DNA from: Clostridiaceae bacterium
GTDB taxonomy: Bacteria; Bacillota; Clostridia; Oscillospirales; Acutalibacteraceae
Assembly: GCA_016295355.1 (NCBI GenBank)
Contig: JAEDLK010000026.1
Span: forward strand, 1-20,476
Direction of reading: 5' to 3'
DNA length: 20,476 nucleotides
The notes under the pieces are model-generated. The model was not told the DNA's origin. It was given only the letters and a program-made list of their open reading frames with translations, and ran no database searches. Positions within the stretch are counted from its first letter, which is position 1, and each line of letters opens with the position of its first letter. Positions 1 to 6,423 of this stretch are shown piece after piece. Made by a program: the position numbers and the translations under genes.

Positions 1-28
1 GATTAAGTGCGGTTGCACCCCTAGCCTA

Positions 29-83
29 AAATGCACCCCCTAAAATGACTTTGCATCCCCTTGGCTCAAAAGGGGGTGCATTT
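29..83. repeat. Inverted repeat with competing arms
   Basis: Bases 29-41 and 71-83 form a perfect 13-bp inverted repeat. The right arm can also pair with a second left arm at about 53-63 (11 pairs, one G-U), and a third partial copy of the same TGCACCCC word lies at 14-21. So three direct copies of one arm face a single complementary arm, and alternative hairpins are possible. There is no T-run, so it does not look like a simple terminator. No gene is adjacent within the window; function unknown. Confidence 0.6.
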
Positions 84-109
84 GTATCAAAATTAGGATT
101 TCTTTTCAC

Positions 110-158
110 GTCGTCGCGGACTATGTATCGTTCGCGACGACTTTTCTTTTGAAAAGTC
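110..158. repeat. Two overlapping hairpins
   Basis: Arms 110-118 and 133-141 are perfect 9-bp complements, GTCGTCGCG with CGCGACGAC. They are followed at once by 139-146 and 151-158, an 8-bp stem (GACTTTTC) with a TTTT loop. The two stems share bases 139-141, so only one can be complete at a time. It is part of the gene-free, repeat-rich first 450 bases. It could be part of a dispersed palindromic element or an RNA structure. Confidence 0.5.
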
Positions 159-189
159 ATCGGCTCACTCACGCCGTCGCTCCTCCTTT

Positions 190-270
190 CCGCAAAAAGT
201 CACGCTTGCTACGACTGTTCGCTTGTAAACGCGCTCACTGAGCCTTCGCGGTGCTACCAACTTTTTGCGG
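190..270. repeat. Inverted repeat with 59-base interior
   Basis: Bases 190-200 (CCGCAAAAAGT) and 260-270 are perfect 11-bp complements enclosing 59 bases. The interior has no open frame. The size (81 bases) and terminal inverted repeats are compatible with a small non-autonomous palindromic repeat, but only one copy is seen here, so this is an inference. Nothing else recognisable is present between 1 and 450 apart from the listed repeats. Confidence 0.45.
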
Positions 271-328
271 GTTCAACTCTACCTCGGAATTTTGCAGTGG
301 CATCTTTTTTGCTACCTCTTGACATCCG

Positions 329-379
329 AAAACACCATTGACATCCAAACCACCTAGGTTTGGATGTCAATGGTGTTTT
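329..379. terminator. Long perfect hairpin, probable bidirectional terminator
   Basis: Arms 329-351 and 357-379 are perfect 23-bp complements with a 5-base loop. The plus-strand side ends in TTTT followed by GATTATTTT. The minus-strand side likewise ends in TTTT. It lies 72 bases beyond the stop codon of the minus-strand QueD-like gene, so it could end that transcript and any plus-strand transcript from the left. The ACATCC word inside the stem also occurs in the hairpins at 1759-1788 and 6386-6415, so the three may be related. Confidence 0.6.
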
Positions 380-450
380 GATTATTTTACAGTATTTCAG
401 ACGGCTTATCACAGTCTTAAAGCCACTTATTTGTTACTGAAACATGATTG

Positions 451-1017
451 TTATTGCTTTTTATATCCGCATTTCGGGCAAACGCCATTCTCGTTCAGGG
501 CAATACCGCACAACGGGCAGCGGTCAACAGTCTTGTTTGTCTCGTATTCTTGTGAGGCAGCATTGACACCGCTGGTGAAGGTAAGTTTAGCAATGTTAAG
601 TTTATCCTTAAGCAGATCATATACAATCTTAATCATGCCTTCAACAGTCATTGTTTCCTTTGTCACAACCAAACGGCAATCGGGATAAGCTGTTGCCAGC
701 TCTGTTTTGAAAGCCGGACCTTTCATCTTATTAGTCGGTGCGCCGTCCTTGATGCCCTGAGCTTCATAAACAGAAAGAATTGCGGGCAGCAGAGGATCGT
801 CTTCCCTAAGAATTAAAGCATGGTCAAAGTTTTTCAGAACCTCCCATGCGGTCTTCTGAATTTCATTGCAGGGAAAAACCATATTAACGCCGGGTTCCAC
901 AGAATCCTCCACCTCAATGGTCAGAACTCCGGTGTGTCCGTGCAAATACTGTGCTTCACCTTTAAAACCATAGAAACGGTGTGCATACTGCAGATCTAAT
1001 GTTGTAATACTTCTCAT
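451..1017 (-). CDS. 6-carboxytetrahydropterin synthase-like protein (QueD/PTPS family) with C-terminal zinc ribbon
   Basis: This 188-residue protein has the PTPS/QueD fold signature: zinc ligands His13, His26 and His28 (motif LHGHTG) and the Asp65-His66 pair in NFDHALIL. In the family, QueD makes 6-carboxytetrahydropterin for queuosine, while other types act in folate or biopterin synthesis. Two features are unusual. The catalytic Cys that normally precedes HGH by four residues is Ala22 here, with Glu21 beside it. A C-terminal zinc ribbon is added (Cys167, Cys170, Cys180, Cys183). The usual family length is about 120-140 residues. The start is ATG at 1015-1017 with AAGGAG 7 bases upstream. 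It follows the PerR gene by 78 bases on the same strand and may be co-transcribed. Family assignment is firm; the reaction is uncertain because of the missing cysteine. Confidence 0.8.
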   Translation of the reverse strand: MRSITTLDLQYAHRFYGFKGEAQYLHGHTGVLTIEVEDSVEPGVNMVFPCNEIQKTAWEVLKNFDHALILREDDPLLPAILSVYEAQGIKDGAPTNKMKGPAFKTELATAYPDCRLVVTKETMTVEGMIKIVYDLLKDKLNIAKLTFTSGVNAASQEYETNKTVDRCPLCGIALNENGVCPKCGYKKQ

Positions 1018-1095
1018 AACTGTACTCCTTTTTTATAATATATTTACGGGTTAAGTAGGCGCCCGTATACGCACTTGAACTAGTTCCGTCCGAGA

Positions 1096-1497
1096 TCAGC
1101 CATTATGCTGTTCAAACGATGTTTGACAATCCGGACATATTCCCCGAAAAAGGATATCGTAACCGGTAAACGAAAAGCCATGATTATGCTTAATGTTTTT
1201 CTCTAATCCAGTAATGTACTCCATATCCACATCAAAAACCCAACCGCATTTCTCACACTTTACATGACAGTGATCATGACATCTATAGTCGAACCGATCA
1301 GCTCCTCCCGGAACCTCCACTTTGCGGATTTCACCTGTTTCAGACAGCAACTTTAGATTCCGGTATACCGTTGCTCTGCTGATATGAGGGTGTTCTTTAA
1401 CAATCGCTTCGTAAATCTCATCTGCGGTGGCATGGCGCTTCAATTTGTTAACAGCTTCAAACACCAATGAACGCTGAATTGTGTTACGTTTCATCAT
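1096..1497 (-). CDS. perR: Fur-family peroxide stress regulator, PerR type
   Basis: This 133-residue Fur-family repressor has an N-terminal winged helix (recognition segment around 39-51, SRATVYRNL) and a C-terminal metal-binding dimerisation domain. His22, Asp70, His76, His78 and Asp89 match the regulatory metal site of Bacillus subtilis PerR (H37, D85, H91, H93, D104) with identical spacing. Cys81, Cys84, Cys121 and Cys124 match its structural zinc site, also with identical spacing. The N-terminus is about 15 residues shorter than in Bacillus. PerR senses peroxide by metal-catalysed oxidation of its histidines and then releases its operators. The start is the first of two tandem ATG codons, with AAGGAT upstream. 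A palindrome overlapping its own -10 box suggests autoregulation. Zur or Fur specificity is less likely given the Asp at position 89. Confidence 0.85.
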   Translation of the reverse strand: MMKRNTIQRSLVFEAVNKLKRHATADEIYEAIVKEHPHISRATVYRNLKLLSETGEIRKVEVPGGADRFDYRCHDHCHVKCEKCGWVFDVDMEYITGLEKNIKHNHGFSFTGYDILFRGICPDCQTSFEQHNG

Positions 1498-1531
1498 ATA
1501 TAATGTTTATCCTTATTTATTCTCTTATCTC

Positions 1532-1567
1532 TAATGATATTATATATCATTAAATATCAGATGTCAA
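1532..1567 (-). promoter_or_regulatory. perR promoter with overlapping Fur-family operator
   Basis: On the minus strand, TTGACA (1562-1567) and TATAAT (1539-1544) are both perfect consensus hexamers with a 17-base spacer. A perfect inverted repeat, TAATGATAT at 1532-1540 and its complement at 1544-1552 separated by TAT, covers the -10 box. Its core TGATATT-A-TATATCA resembles the Fur/PerR 7-1-7 box. Binding here would block the promoter, so negative autoregulation is likely. Confidence 0.8.
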
Positions 1568-1747
1568 TAGTTGCCTATCGTATTTCTTCATTATATTTAA
1601 AAAACAATTGCCAAAAAAGAAAAAATGCAATTCAAAATCCATATAATTACGAAATGAACCGGCATTCGCTTCCTTTACGTTTTGTCCCCCGAGAGCGTTC
1701 GAAGTCATCAGCTACAAACGCCAAAATATCTTTTTTATAGCCCTTAG

Positions 1748-1799
1748 ACATTACATATACATCCGAACTCTGCAAAGGGTTCGGATGTTGTTCTTTATG
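1748..1799 (+). repeat. Dispersed hairpin repeat, copy 1 (terminator-like)
   Basis: Read on the plus strand, arms 1759-1771 and 1776-1788 form 13 pairs with one G-U, closed by a GCAA tetraloop, followed by TGTTCTTTATG. An almost identical sequence in opposite orientation lies at 6375-6423, where the loop reads GCGA. Both are GNRA loops. The other copy ends a tRNA transcript. No gene is found upstream on the plus strand here, so this copy is an orphan. Confidence 0.7.
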
Positions 1800-1888
1800 A
1801 TACACAGCTTCATATAAGGGAAATCGAGTTGTTTTTATTACCGTTCTTTAGATACAATACTCGTCAATTCTAAGGGAATAGGGCCTAA

Positions 1889-2032
1889 GCTAAATCCGGC
1901 GACAGTTGGCTTGTCAATACCACAAATATACAGTATTCCTTAAATGAAAGATGTGCCATTGCTAAAATCACAGAATTGGATGGTGCCACATATTTTGATG
2001 TTCCCTCACTTATGTATAAAAACGATGACTAA
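1889..2032 (+). pseudogene. Possible C-terminal fragment of an unknown gene
   Basis: A 47-codon open frame without a start codon runs from just after a TAA to the TAA at 2030-2032. Its composition looks protein-like, ending ITELDGATYFDVPSLMYK plus NDD. I do not recognise the family. There is no ribosome binding site, and the frame upstream is closed by a stop at 1886-1888, so if real it is a remnant of a lost gene. It could equally be a chance open frame. Confidence 0.25.
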
Positions 2033-2151
2033 ATTCAATGGTTAGTGAATTGTAGTAAATAGCAATGAATCAAACCACTTCTTTACTTTTCTAATGTGGG
2101 GGTTGAAGTCACCCGCAAAAAAGCACAAAAGACCTTTTATAACCAACAGAT

Positions 2152-2181
2152 AAAAAGAACTTGCAGCAGCAAGTTCTTTTT
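2152..2181. terminator. Perfect 13-bp stem, bidirectional terminator
   Basis: Arms 2152-2164 and 2169-2181 pair perfectly with an AGCA loop, and the stem ends in five T on each strand. On the minus strand it lies about 380 bases beyond the AraC-type gene and may end its transcript. On the plus strand no upstream gene is intact. Confidence 0.6.
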
Positions 2182-2561
2182 GAACGAAATCCGTCTTTTG
2201 TGACCGAAAAGATTCATCTTTGATGGATAAAATCTCTTTACAATAAAAACCCACTGTGTCCGGTAAATACATGGATTAAATGTCATCGAAATGATGGGTT
2301 TCCGTTTTACAATCGGCATAAGCCTTTGGTGTTCGGTGTCACCACGGCTTCACTTCTGTTCTGTTTTGTGTCAACAAATTTGAATATCGGGCCATTCAAT
2401 AGCATAACCGAGGTGCTGCGTTTTAGAAAAAATAGTGGCTGTTAAATCCTGTCAAAATTAAGCAAAACTTTTGAATGACACCGTTGAATCCATCTTTTTG
2501 CCCTTTTGTCGAAATGGTTTCACTTAATAAAACCAAGGCCCACTTCTCTTATAAGAAACGG

Positions 2562-3413
2562 TTAGTTTATTTGGACTTCACCGGCGGTGTTTTTGAGCAG
2601 ATTGATTGAGCTTACATCTTGAGTAAGTCCATCCTTTTCACCGCGACGCACATACTGTGTCGGTGAAACACCGGTATAGGTTTTAAACATTTTAGAAAAA
2701 TTATAAAGGCTGTTATATCCAACACTGAAAGCCACCTGCTCGATATTGCCGTAATCGCTGAGCAAAATGGATTTGGCCTTATTGATACGGAAGTTGTGTA
2801 AATACTTAATGGGCGACTCCCCATAGGCTTTTTCAAATGACTTTCGGAAATAAACGGTACTCATCTGGCAAAGGCCGGCCAAAAAATCGTTGGTGATATG
2901 TCCGTTTGTATAGTTTTCATTGATGTATTGCAACGCCGGCTGAAGTGCCTCATGCTTTTTGGAACGGTACGGATCTTTCTCCTTTGACTTTGCCAAGATC
3001 ATAAGGATTTCATACAACGAACGAAAGCACTGAAGACGGGAACAGACATGCGGTACGCAAAGGTTATTCTCAATGCAACAGATGTTTTTCAAAAGGCTGT
3101 TGCCATCGTTTAGTTCAAAACCAATTAGGTCATCATACTGAAACGGTGCATCAAACTCAACCGTTATGCACTCGCCCGGTTCAACACACTTCCAGCAATA
3201 ATCCGAGCCTTTCGGTAAAAGCACGAGATGCAAAGCATCCGACAATACTTCATGACCGTTGACATAATAATAGGTTTTTCCCTTCATTTTCAAGGCAAGT
3301 GCCCAGTTGCTTCGATTCTTTCGATCAGTCATGACGCCCACCGGGGATTTTAACAGGCGGTTGACCGAGTAAATCTCTGTTACGGTTAAATTAGCCAATA
3401 CCGTTCCTATCAC
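2562..3413 (-). CDS. AraC-family transcriptional regulator
   Basis: This 283-residue regulator has an N-terminal cupin-like effector domain (about residues 20-110) and a C-terminal double helix-turn-helix of the AraC type (about 165-260). The latter includes the typical second-helix segment with VAFSVGYNSLYNFSKMFK and the closing GVSPTQYVRR. Such proteins usually sense a sugar or related ligand and activate a neighbouring operon. The start is GTG at 3411-3413, preceded by GAGGTGATG. It is divergent from the plus-strand operon starting near 3530, and tandem repeats between the two promoters are its probable binding sites. The ligand is not predictable; the oxidoreductase, esterase and exporter targets suggest a carbohydrate or sugar-acid derivative. 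The gene looks intact although its target operon is damaged. Confidence 0.85.
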   Translation of the reverse strand: MIGTVLANLTVTEIYSVNRLLKSPVGVMTDRKNRSNWALALKMKGKTYYYVNGHEVLSDALHLVLLPKGSDYCWKCVEPGECITVEFDAPFQYDDLIGFELNDGNSLLKNICCIENNLCVPHVCSRLQCFRSLYEILMILAKSKEKDPYRSKKHEALQPALQYINENYTNGHITNDFLAGLCQMSTVYFRKSFEKAYGESPIKYLHNFRINKAKSILLSDYGNIEQVAFSVGYNSLYNFSKMFKTYTGVSPTQYVRRGEKDGLTQDVSSINLLKNTAGEVQIN

Positions 3414-3432
3414 ACATCATCACCTCACGCTT

Positions 3433-3461
3433 ATCATAGCACACAATCCTCCATTTAACAA
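3433..3461 (-). promoter_or_regulatory. Promoter of the AraC-type gene
   Basis: Minus strand TTGTTA (3456-3461) and TATGAT (3433-3438) are separated by 17 bases. The predicted transcript would start only about 10-15 bases before the GTG start, just including the ribosome binding site. Confidence 0.55.
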
Positions 3462-3469
3462 TAAATTTG

Positions 3470-3501
3470 TATCACAATTGATAAAAATATCACAATTGAT
3501 A
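3470..3501 (+). promoter_or_regulatory. Tandem operator for the AraC-type regulator
   Basis: Two identical 14-bp direct repeats, TATCACAATTGATA, lie at 3470-3483 and 3488-3501, 18 bases apart start to start. Each is also partly palindromic (TATCA/TGATA). The second abuts the -35 box of the plus-strand promoter at 3502. Direct-repeat sites touching the -35 box are the usual layout for activation by AraC-family proteins, and the gene for one is adjacent. Confidence 0.7.
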
Positions 3502-3530
3502 TTGACAAAAATCTCGTTCCCTCTCATAAT
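3502..3530 (+). promoter_or_regulatory. Promoter of the decaying sugar operon
   Basis: TTGACA (3502-3507), a 17-base spacer and CATAAT (3525-3530) on the plus strand. It lies directly after the tandem operator, and a ribosome binding site (AAAGAGGAG, 3551-3559) follows. The promoter still looks functional and would drive the intact SGNH and EamA genes downstream. Confidence 0.7.
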
Positions 3531-3545
3531 AGTAACGAAAAACGG

Positions 3546-4455
3546 CAAGGAAAGAGGAGCTATCAAACCAATCTCTCTATTGCCATCTTCCATTCTGGCT
3601 GTGTTGTTTGGAAAAGCACGGCATAAGTGAGCGTAGCAGATATAGAAAACTGTCTGTATGACGCATTCGGTATGCTTGATTTGCGTTTTGTCATCGCAGA
3701 GTCGAACCCGACAAGCCTGGCAATGCAATTTTTTTGTTGTCAGTTTGTCTTGTCACCCCGCCGGCGTCAGCCTTGCGGTGTCTCGCCGCTTCCTGAAGAC
3801 AGAAAATGTTCCATTGGCAGATCGTTTCGAGTTTTTGCCAATGCGTTTTTATGTGGTGAAGCGTGAATTGGCCGAAATGCTGACGTGTTCCAAATAGAAA
3901 AATCCGTTTTATAAATGCTCAAATGAGCAAATTTCATTCCACTGAGAATAAGCATTGGTTGACAAAGCTACAGGGCGGCACTATGTATAGTCCGGACCGC
4001 CACTCGATTGTTTTAATGGTGTATATCATGGGCAAACCGGACATGATCACCGCCTTTTTGACCAACGCAATCCTCGACGGGATTGGTGTTAATATAACAA
4101 CCTGCCGGTTTTGGAATACGGAAAACCCTTGGCAAGAGTCTTTGTTTACTCGGTGGAGGTCAATGGCTTCGGTCGCCGTCAGTTGATGATTTTGGGCAGA
4201 AAAGGCACGGTAAAGATCTGTCCATTGGAACGGCCGATCACCACGTCCCATTCCGATACAACCATTGCCGATATACCCTATGATGACAGAAACGTGCTTG
4301 TCCTATTTGAGGATCATACCCTTCAAAGACGGTACGATGAGATGATGAAGGATGTTTATTCTTTCATCATCGGCGGGAAGAGCAATCTGTTATCCTATGA
4401 GCATGAATATGCGGTTGAGAAAACATCATACAAAATTACAGGCGGTGATTTTTGA
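3546..4455 (+). pseudogene. Gfo/Idh/MocA-family oxidoreductase, frameshifted and degraded
   Basis: The C-terminal half is recognisable. It runs in one frame from about 3935 (HWLTKLQGGTMY, then LMVYIMGKPD) and continues in another from about 4098 (NNLPVLEYGKPLARVFVYS, then VEVNGFGRRQ and GRKGTVKICPLE) to the TGA at 4453-4455. A frame change near 4092-4098 breaks it. The usual catalytic-domain sequence before LMVYIMGKPD is altered. The N-terminal NAD-binding half is mostly unrecognisable; protein-like pieces remain at 3627-3740 and about 3780-3897, in different frames and not clearly from this family. A ribosome binding site at 3551-3559 has no matching start codon and open frame. Intact members are about 330-390 residues and oxidise or reduce sugars and inositols with NAD(P). 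The stop overlaps the start of the SGNH gene, as in a coupled operon. Confidence 0.8.
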
Positions 4456-5033
4456 TGAAAAATATTTATCTCATCGGAGACTCCATTCGCACCGGGACCG
4501 AAACAAGTCCCGGTTACGAGCGATTTATCAGAGAGCGATGTAAGGACGGCGTCTATTCACCGAATGACAGCGCCCGCTTTGCCCAGTACACCTTGCGCGG
4601 ACTGAGCGATTGGGTTCGTCAAATCGATGGAAAAACCATTGATGGGGTGCATTGGAATAACGGTCTTTGGGACGTGTTGCGGCTTGACGGTGACGATCCG
4701 CTCACACCGATTGATATGTATGTTTCCATGCTGGAGCGCATTTACAAAAAACTGCGTCTGTTTTTTCCAAATGCCGAGATTATTTTTGCCTTAACCACGC
4801 CGGTGATTGAAAAAGACGCACCAAATGGCTGGATGCGATACAACCGTGACATTCAGCGGTACAACGAGGCCGCCGCCGCTTTGATGAACAGGCTGGGCGT
4901 CAAGGTGAATGATTTATACAGCGTGGCCGAGTCGTTTGACGAAAGTGATTATGATGACTGGACGCATTTTAACGAAAGAGGGGCAATAATTTTAGCCCAA
5001 AAGGTTATTCAAACTTGTGGGTTGGACAAATGA
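4455..5033 (+). CDS. SGNH/GDSL-family hydrolase (probable esterase)
   Basis: This is a complete 192-residue SGNH hydrolase. The nucleophile block is GDS at residues 8-10 (Ser10), the oxyanion Asn is in HWNNGLWD (Asn68 or Asn69), and the catalytic Asp168-His171 pair is in DDWTHF. No signal peptide is present, so it should act in the cytoplasm. Family members remove acetyl or other acyl groups from carbohydrates and lipids. The ATG at 4455-4457 overlaps the TGA of the upstream oxidoreductase remnant by one base, a typical coupled arrangement; a TTG one codon earlier is less likely. With the neighbouring sugar oxidoreductase and exporter it probably deacylated a sugar derivative. It looks functional, but its operon partners are broken. 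Confidence 0.8.
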   Translation: MKNIYLIGDSIRTGTETSPGYERFIRERCKDGVYSPNDSARFAQYTLRGLSDWVRQIDGKTIDGVHWNNGLWDVLRLDGDDPLTPIDMYVSMLERIYKKLRLFFPNAEIIFALTTPVIEKDAPNGWMRYNRDIQRYNEAAAALMNRLGVKVNDLYSVAESFDESDYDDWTHFNERGAIILAQKVIQTCGLDK

Positions 5034-5301
5034 GTATAACCGCCTTATTGGGTTGTCGGCGGTGGCAAAGCCGACACCCAAAGAAGACGAAATCTTAATG
5101 AAACTTTATGCCGTCGCCCTTAACCGTGCCGATTCGCTTCAACGAAAAGGCGCCTGCCCCTCCCCGAAGGGTCGACCGGAATGGATGGGTATTGAAGTTT
5201 CGGACGTGGTTGAAGCCATGGGCGGAAACGCCGCAAAGGCACACGACATTTTAGAGCGTGTCGAAAACATTGGAAAGGTCGTTTTAAGAATCGTATCATG
5301 A
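5030..5301 (+). pseudogene. NAD(P)H:quinone oxidoreductase (zinc-type ADH superfamily), internally deleted
   Basis: The open frame joins the two ends of a quinone oxidoreductase of about 320 residues. The N-terminal part reads PKEDEILMKLYAVALNRAD, then LQRKG and GIEVSDVVEAMG. It runs straight into the C-terminal end, KAHDILERVENIGKVVLRI. Roughly 230 residues of the middle, including the nucleotide-binding fold, are missing. The probable original start, ATG at 5030-5032, overlaps the SGNH stop (ATGA) but is in a different frame from the conserved segment, implying a second lesion near 5035-5080. The end overlaps the EamA start (ATGA). It is not expected to make an active enzyme. Recognition rests on motif memory and is fairly sure. 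Confidence 0.75.
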
Positions 5302-6236
5302 AAAACATTAAAACTGTTTTGTTATCTCTTTTGGTTATGGCCCTGTGGGGGTCGCTCTTTCCCGTGATAAAAATAGGCTACAGAGCACTCAATATCACCT
5401 CTGGTTTTATTCCCGACATACTACTGTTTGCCGGATTTCGCTTTGTTATCAGCGGACTGCTTATGTGTTTATATTGCATTGCCAAAAAGGAAAAGTTAGC
5501 CCCAAACAAAGCCAAAAGCGTCGGCAGCATCGTCATCATGGGATTGTTTTCAATTGTGTTGCACTACGGGCTTCACTACATCGGTCTTTCCACAACAGAC
5601 AGTTCCAAAGCAGCCCTCACCAAACAATTAGGCGCTTTGCTCTATGTTTGTTTTTCCTTTTTGTTTATCAAAAATGAAAAATTTTCACTGCTTAAAATGA
5701 TTGGTGCGCTCGTCGGCTTTGGCGGTATTATAGCCATCAATTACAGTCATAACGGCTTATCCTTATCAAGCGGTGACATTTTTATCATCGGTTCCTCAAT
5801 TAGCACGGTGGTAGCCAATATTATCGGCAAAAAAGCTGTCATAGGCAGTTCGCCGTTTTGGGTAACCGGCATTTCACAGTTGTCCGGCGGTCTTTTGTTG
5901 TTTGCTGTTGCTTTGGCCAAAGGGGCGCACATGCTGTCCTTTAATTTACAAGGCGCTCTGGTTTTTTCGTACATTTGTTTGGCTTCCATCGTATCATACC
6001 CCCTCTGGTATGCGATTCTGCGCACGAGCAACCTATCACAAATGTTTATTATCCGATTTGCCGAACCATTATTTGCCTGCCTGTTCGGTGCGCTGTTGTT
6101 GGGCGAGAACATTCTCAAGCCCCAATATTTGATTGCCTTTATACTCATCTCCTTGGGCATTGTTTTGGGCAATCAAAGCACTCATTCGCCCCTTAAAAAA
6201 GAAAAGGGCAAACATTTAACAAGCGTAACAAAATAA
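5298..6236 (+). CDS. EamA/DMT-superfamily transporter
   Basis: This 312-residue integral membrane protein has about ten hydrophobic segments arranged as two EamA repeats. The first repeat opens with VMALWGSLFPVIKIG, and the second begins near residue 150 (SSGDIFIIGSSISTVVANII). A positively charged tail ends the protein. Members export metabolites such as amino acids, purines or sugars; the substrate cannot be read from sequence. The ATG at 5298-5300 overlaps the stop of the upstream remnant by ATGA, so translation was probably coupled. It is the last gene of the operon and is followed by a strong terminator at 6333. No frameshift is seen, so it has outlived two of its partners. Confidence 0.85.
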   Translation: MKNIKTVLLSLLVMALWGSLFPVIKIGYRALNITSGFIPDILLFAGFRFVISGLLMCLYCIAKKEKLAPNKAKSVGSIVIMGLFSIVLHYGLHYIGLSTTDSSKAALTKQLGALLYVCFSFLFIKNEKFSLLKMIGALVGFGGIIAINYSHNGLSLSSGDIFIIGSSISTVVANIIGKKAVIGSSPFWVTGISQLSGGLLLFAVALAKGAHMLSFNLQGALVFSYICLASIVSYPLWYAILRTSNLSQMFIIRFAEPLFACLFGALLLGENILKPQYLIAFILISLGIVLGNQSTHSPLKKEKGKHLTSVTK

Positions 6237-6332
6237 ACCCTATCTTCTGCTGTCACTGACAAAACGGATACCGGTAGAAAATCAAAGCCACCCGTCAAAC
6301 GGCGCTTTGCACGATCGCTTTAAGTCCATAAC

Positions 6333-6367
6333 AAAACCCTATCACCATCGTGATAGGGTTTTCTTTT
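6333..6367 (+). terminator. Rho-independent terminator after the EamA gene
   Basis: Arms 6333-6345 and 6350-6362 are a perfect 13-bp stem with a CATC loop, followed by CTTTT. It lies 96 bases after the EamA stop and ends the plus-strand operon. Confidence 0.85.
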
Positions 6368-6374
6368 GGTGAAA

Positions 6375-6423
6375 CATAAAGAACAACATCCGAACCCTTC
6401 GCAGAGTTCGGATGTATGTGTCA
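6375..6423 (-). terminator. tRNA operon terminator; dispersed hairpin repeat, copy 2
   Basis: Read on the minus strand, the stem (6386-6398 with 6403-6415) has 13 pairs including one G-U, a GCGA loop and a TGTTCTTTATG tail. It begins 8 bases after the tRNA-Val CCA end, so it is the natural terminator of the tRNA pair. The sequence is almost identical to 1748-1799 in opposite orientation. On the plus strand one pair becomes a C-A mismatch, which fits the minus-strand RNA as the functional form. Confidence 0.75.

Larger units (their letters stand above)
1568..2561. other. Gene-poor interval
   Basis: No convincing intact gene is found on either strand in these 994 bases. Short open frames exist on both strands but lack ribosome binding sites and recognisable motifs. 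What can be supported is a dispersed hairpin (1748-1799), a coding-like orphan fragment (1889-2032) and a terminator-like stem (2152-2181). The AT-rich, patchy character suits a degraded region between perR and the AraC-type gene. Confidence 0.6.

Noticed and set aside
1..300. CRISPR array
   Set aside because: The repeats are inverted and of unequal spacing; no regular direct repeats with unique spacers exist here or elsewhere in the window.
338..688. Plus-strand open frame of 116 codons
   Set aside because: It starts inside the 23-bp palindrome and runs antisense to the QueD-like gene; no supporting evidence.
2042..2272. Minus-strand open frame of 76 codons
   Set aside because: It runs through the terminator-like stem at 2152-2181, has no ribosome binding site and no recognisable family.
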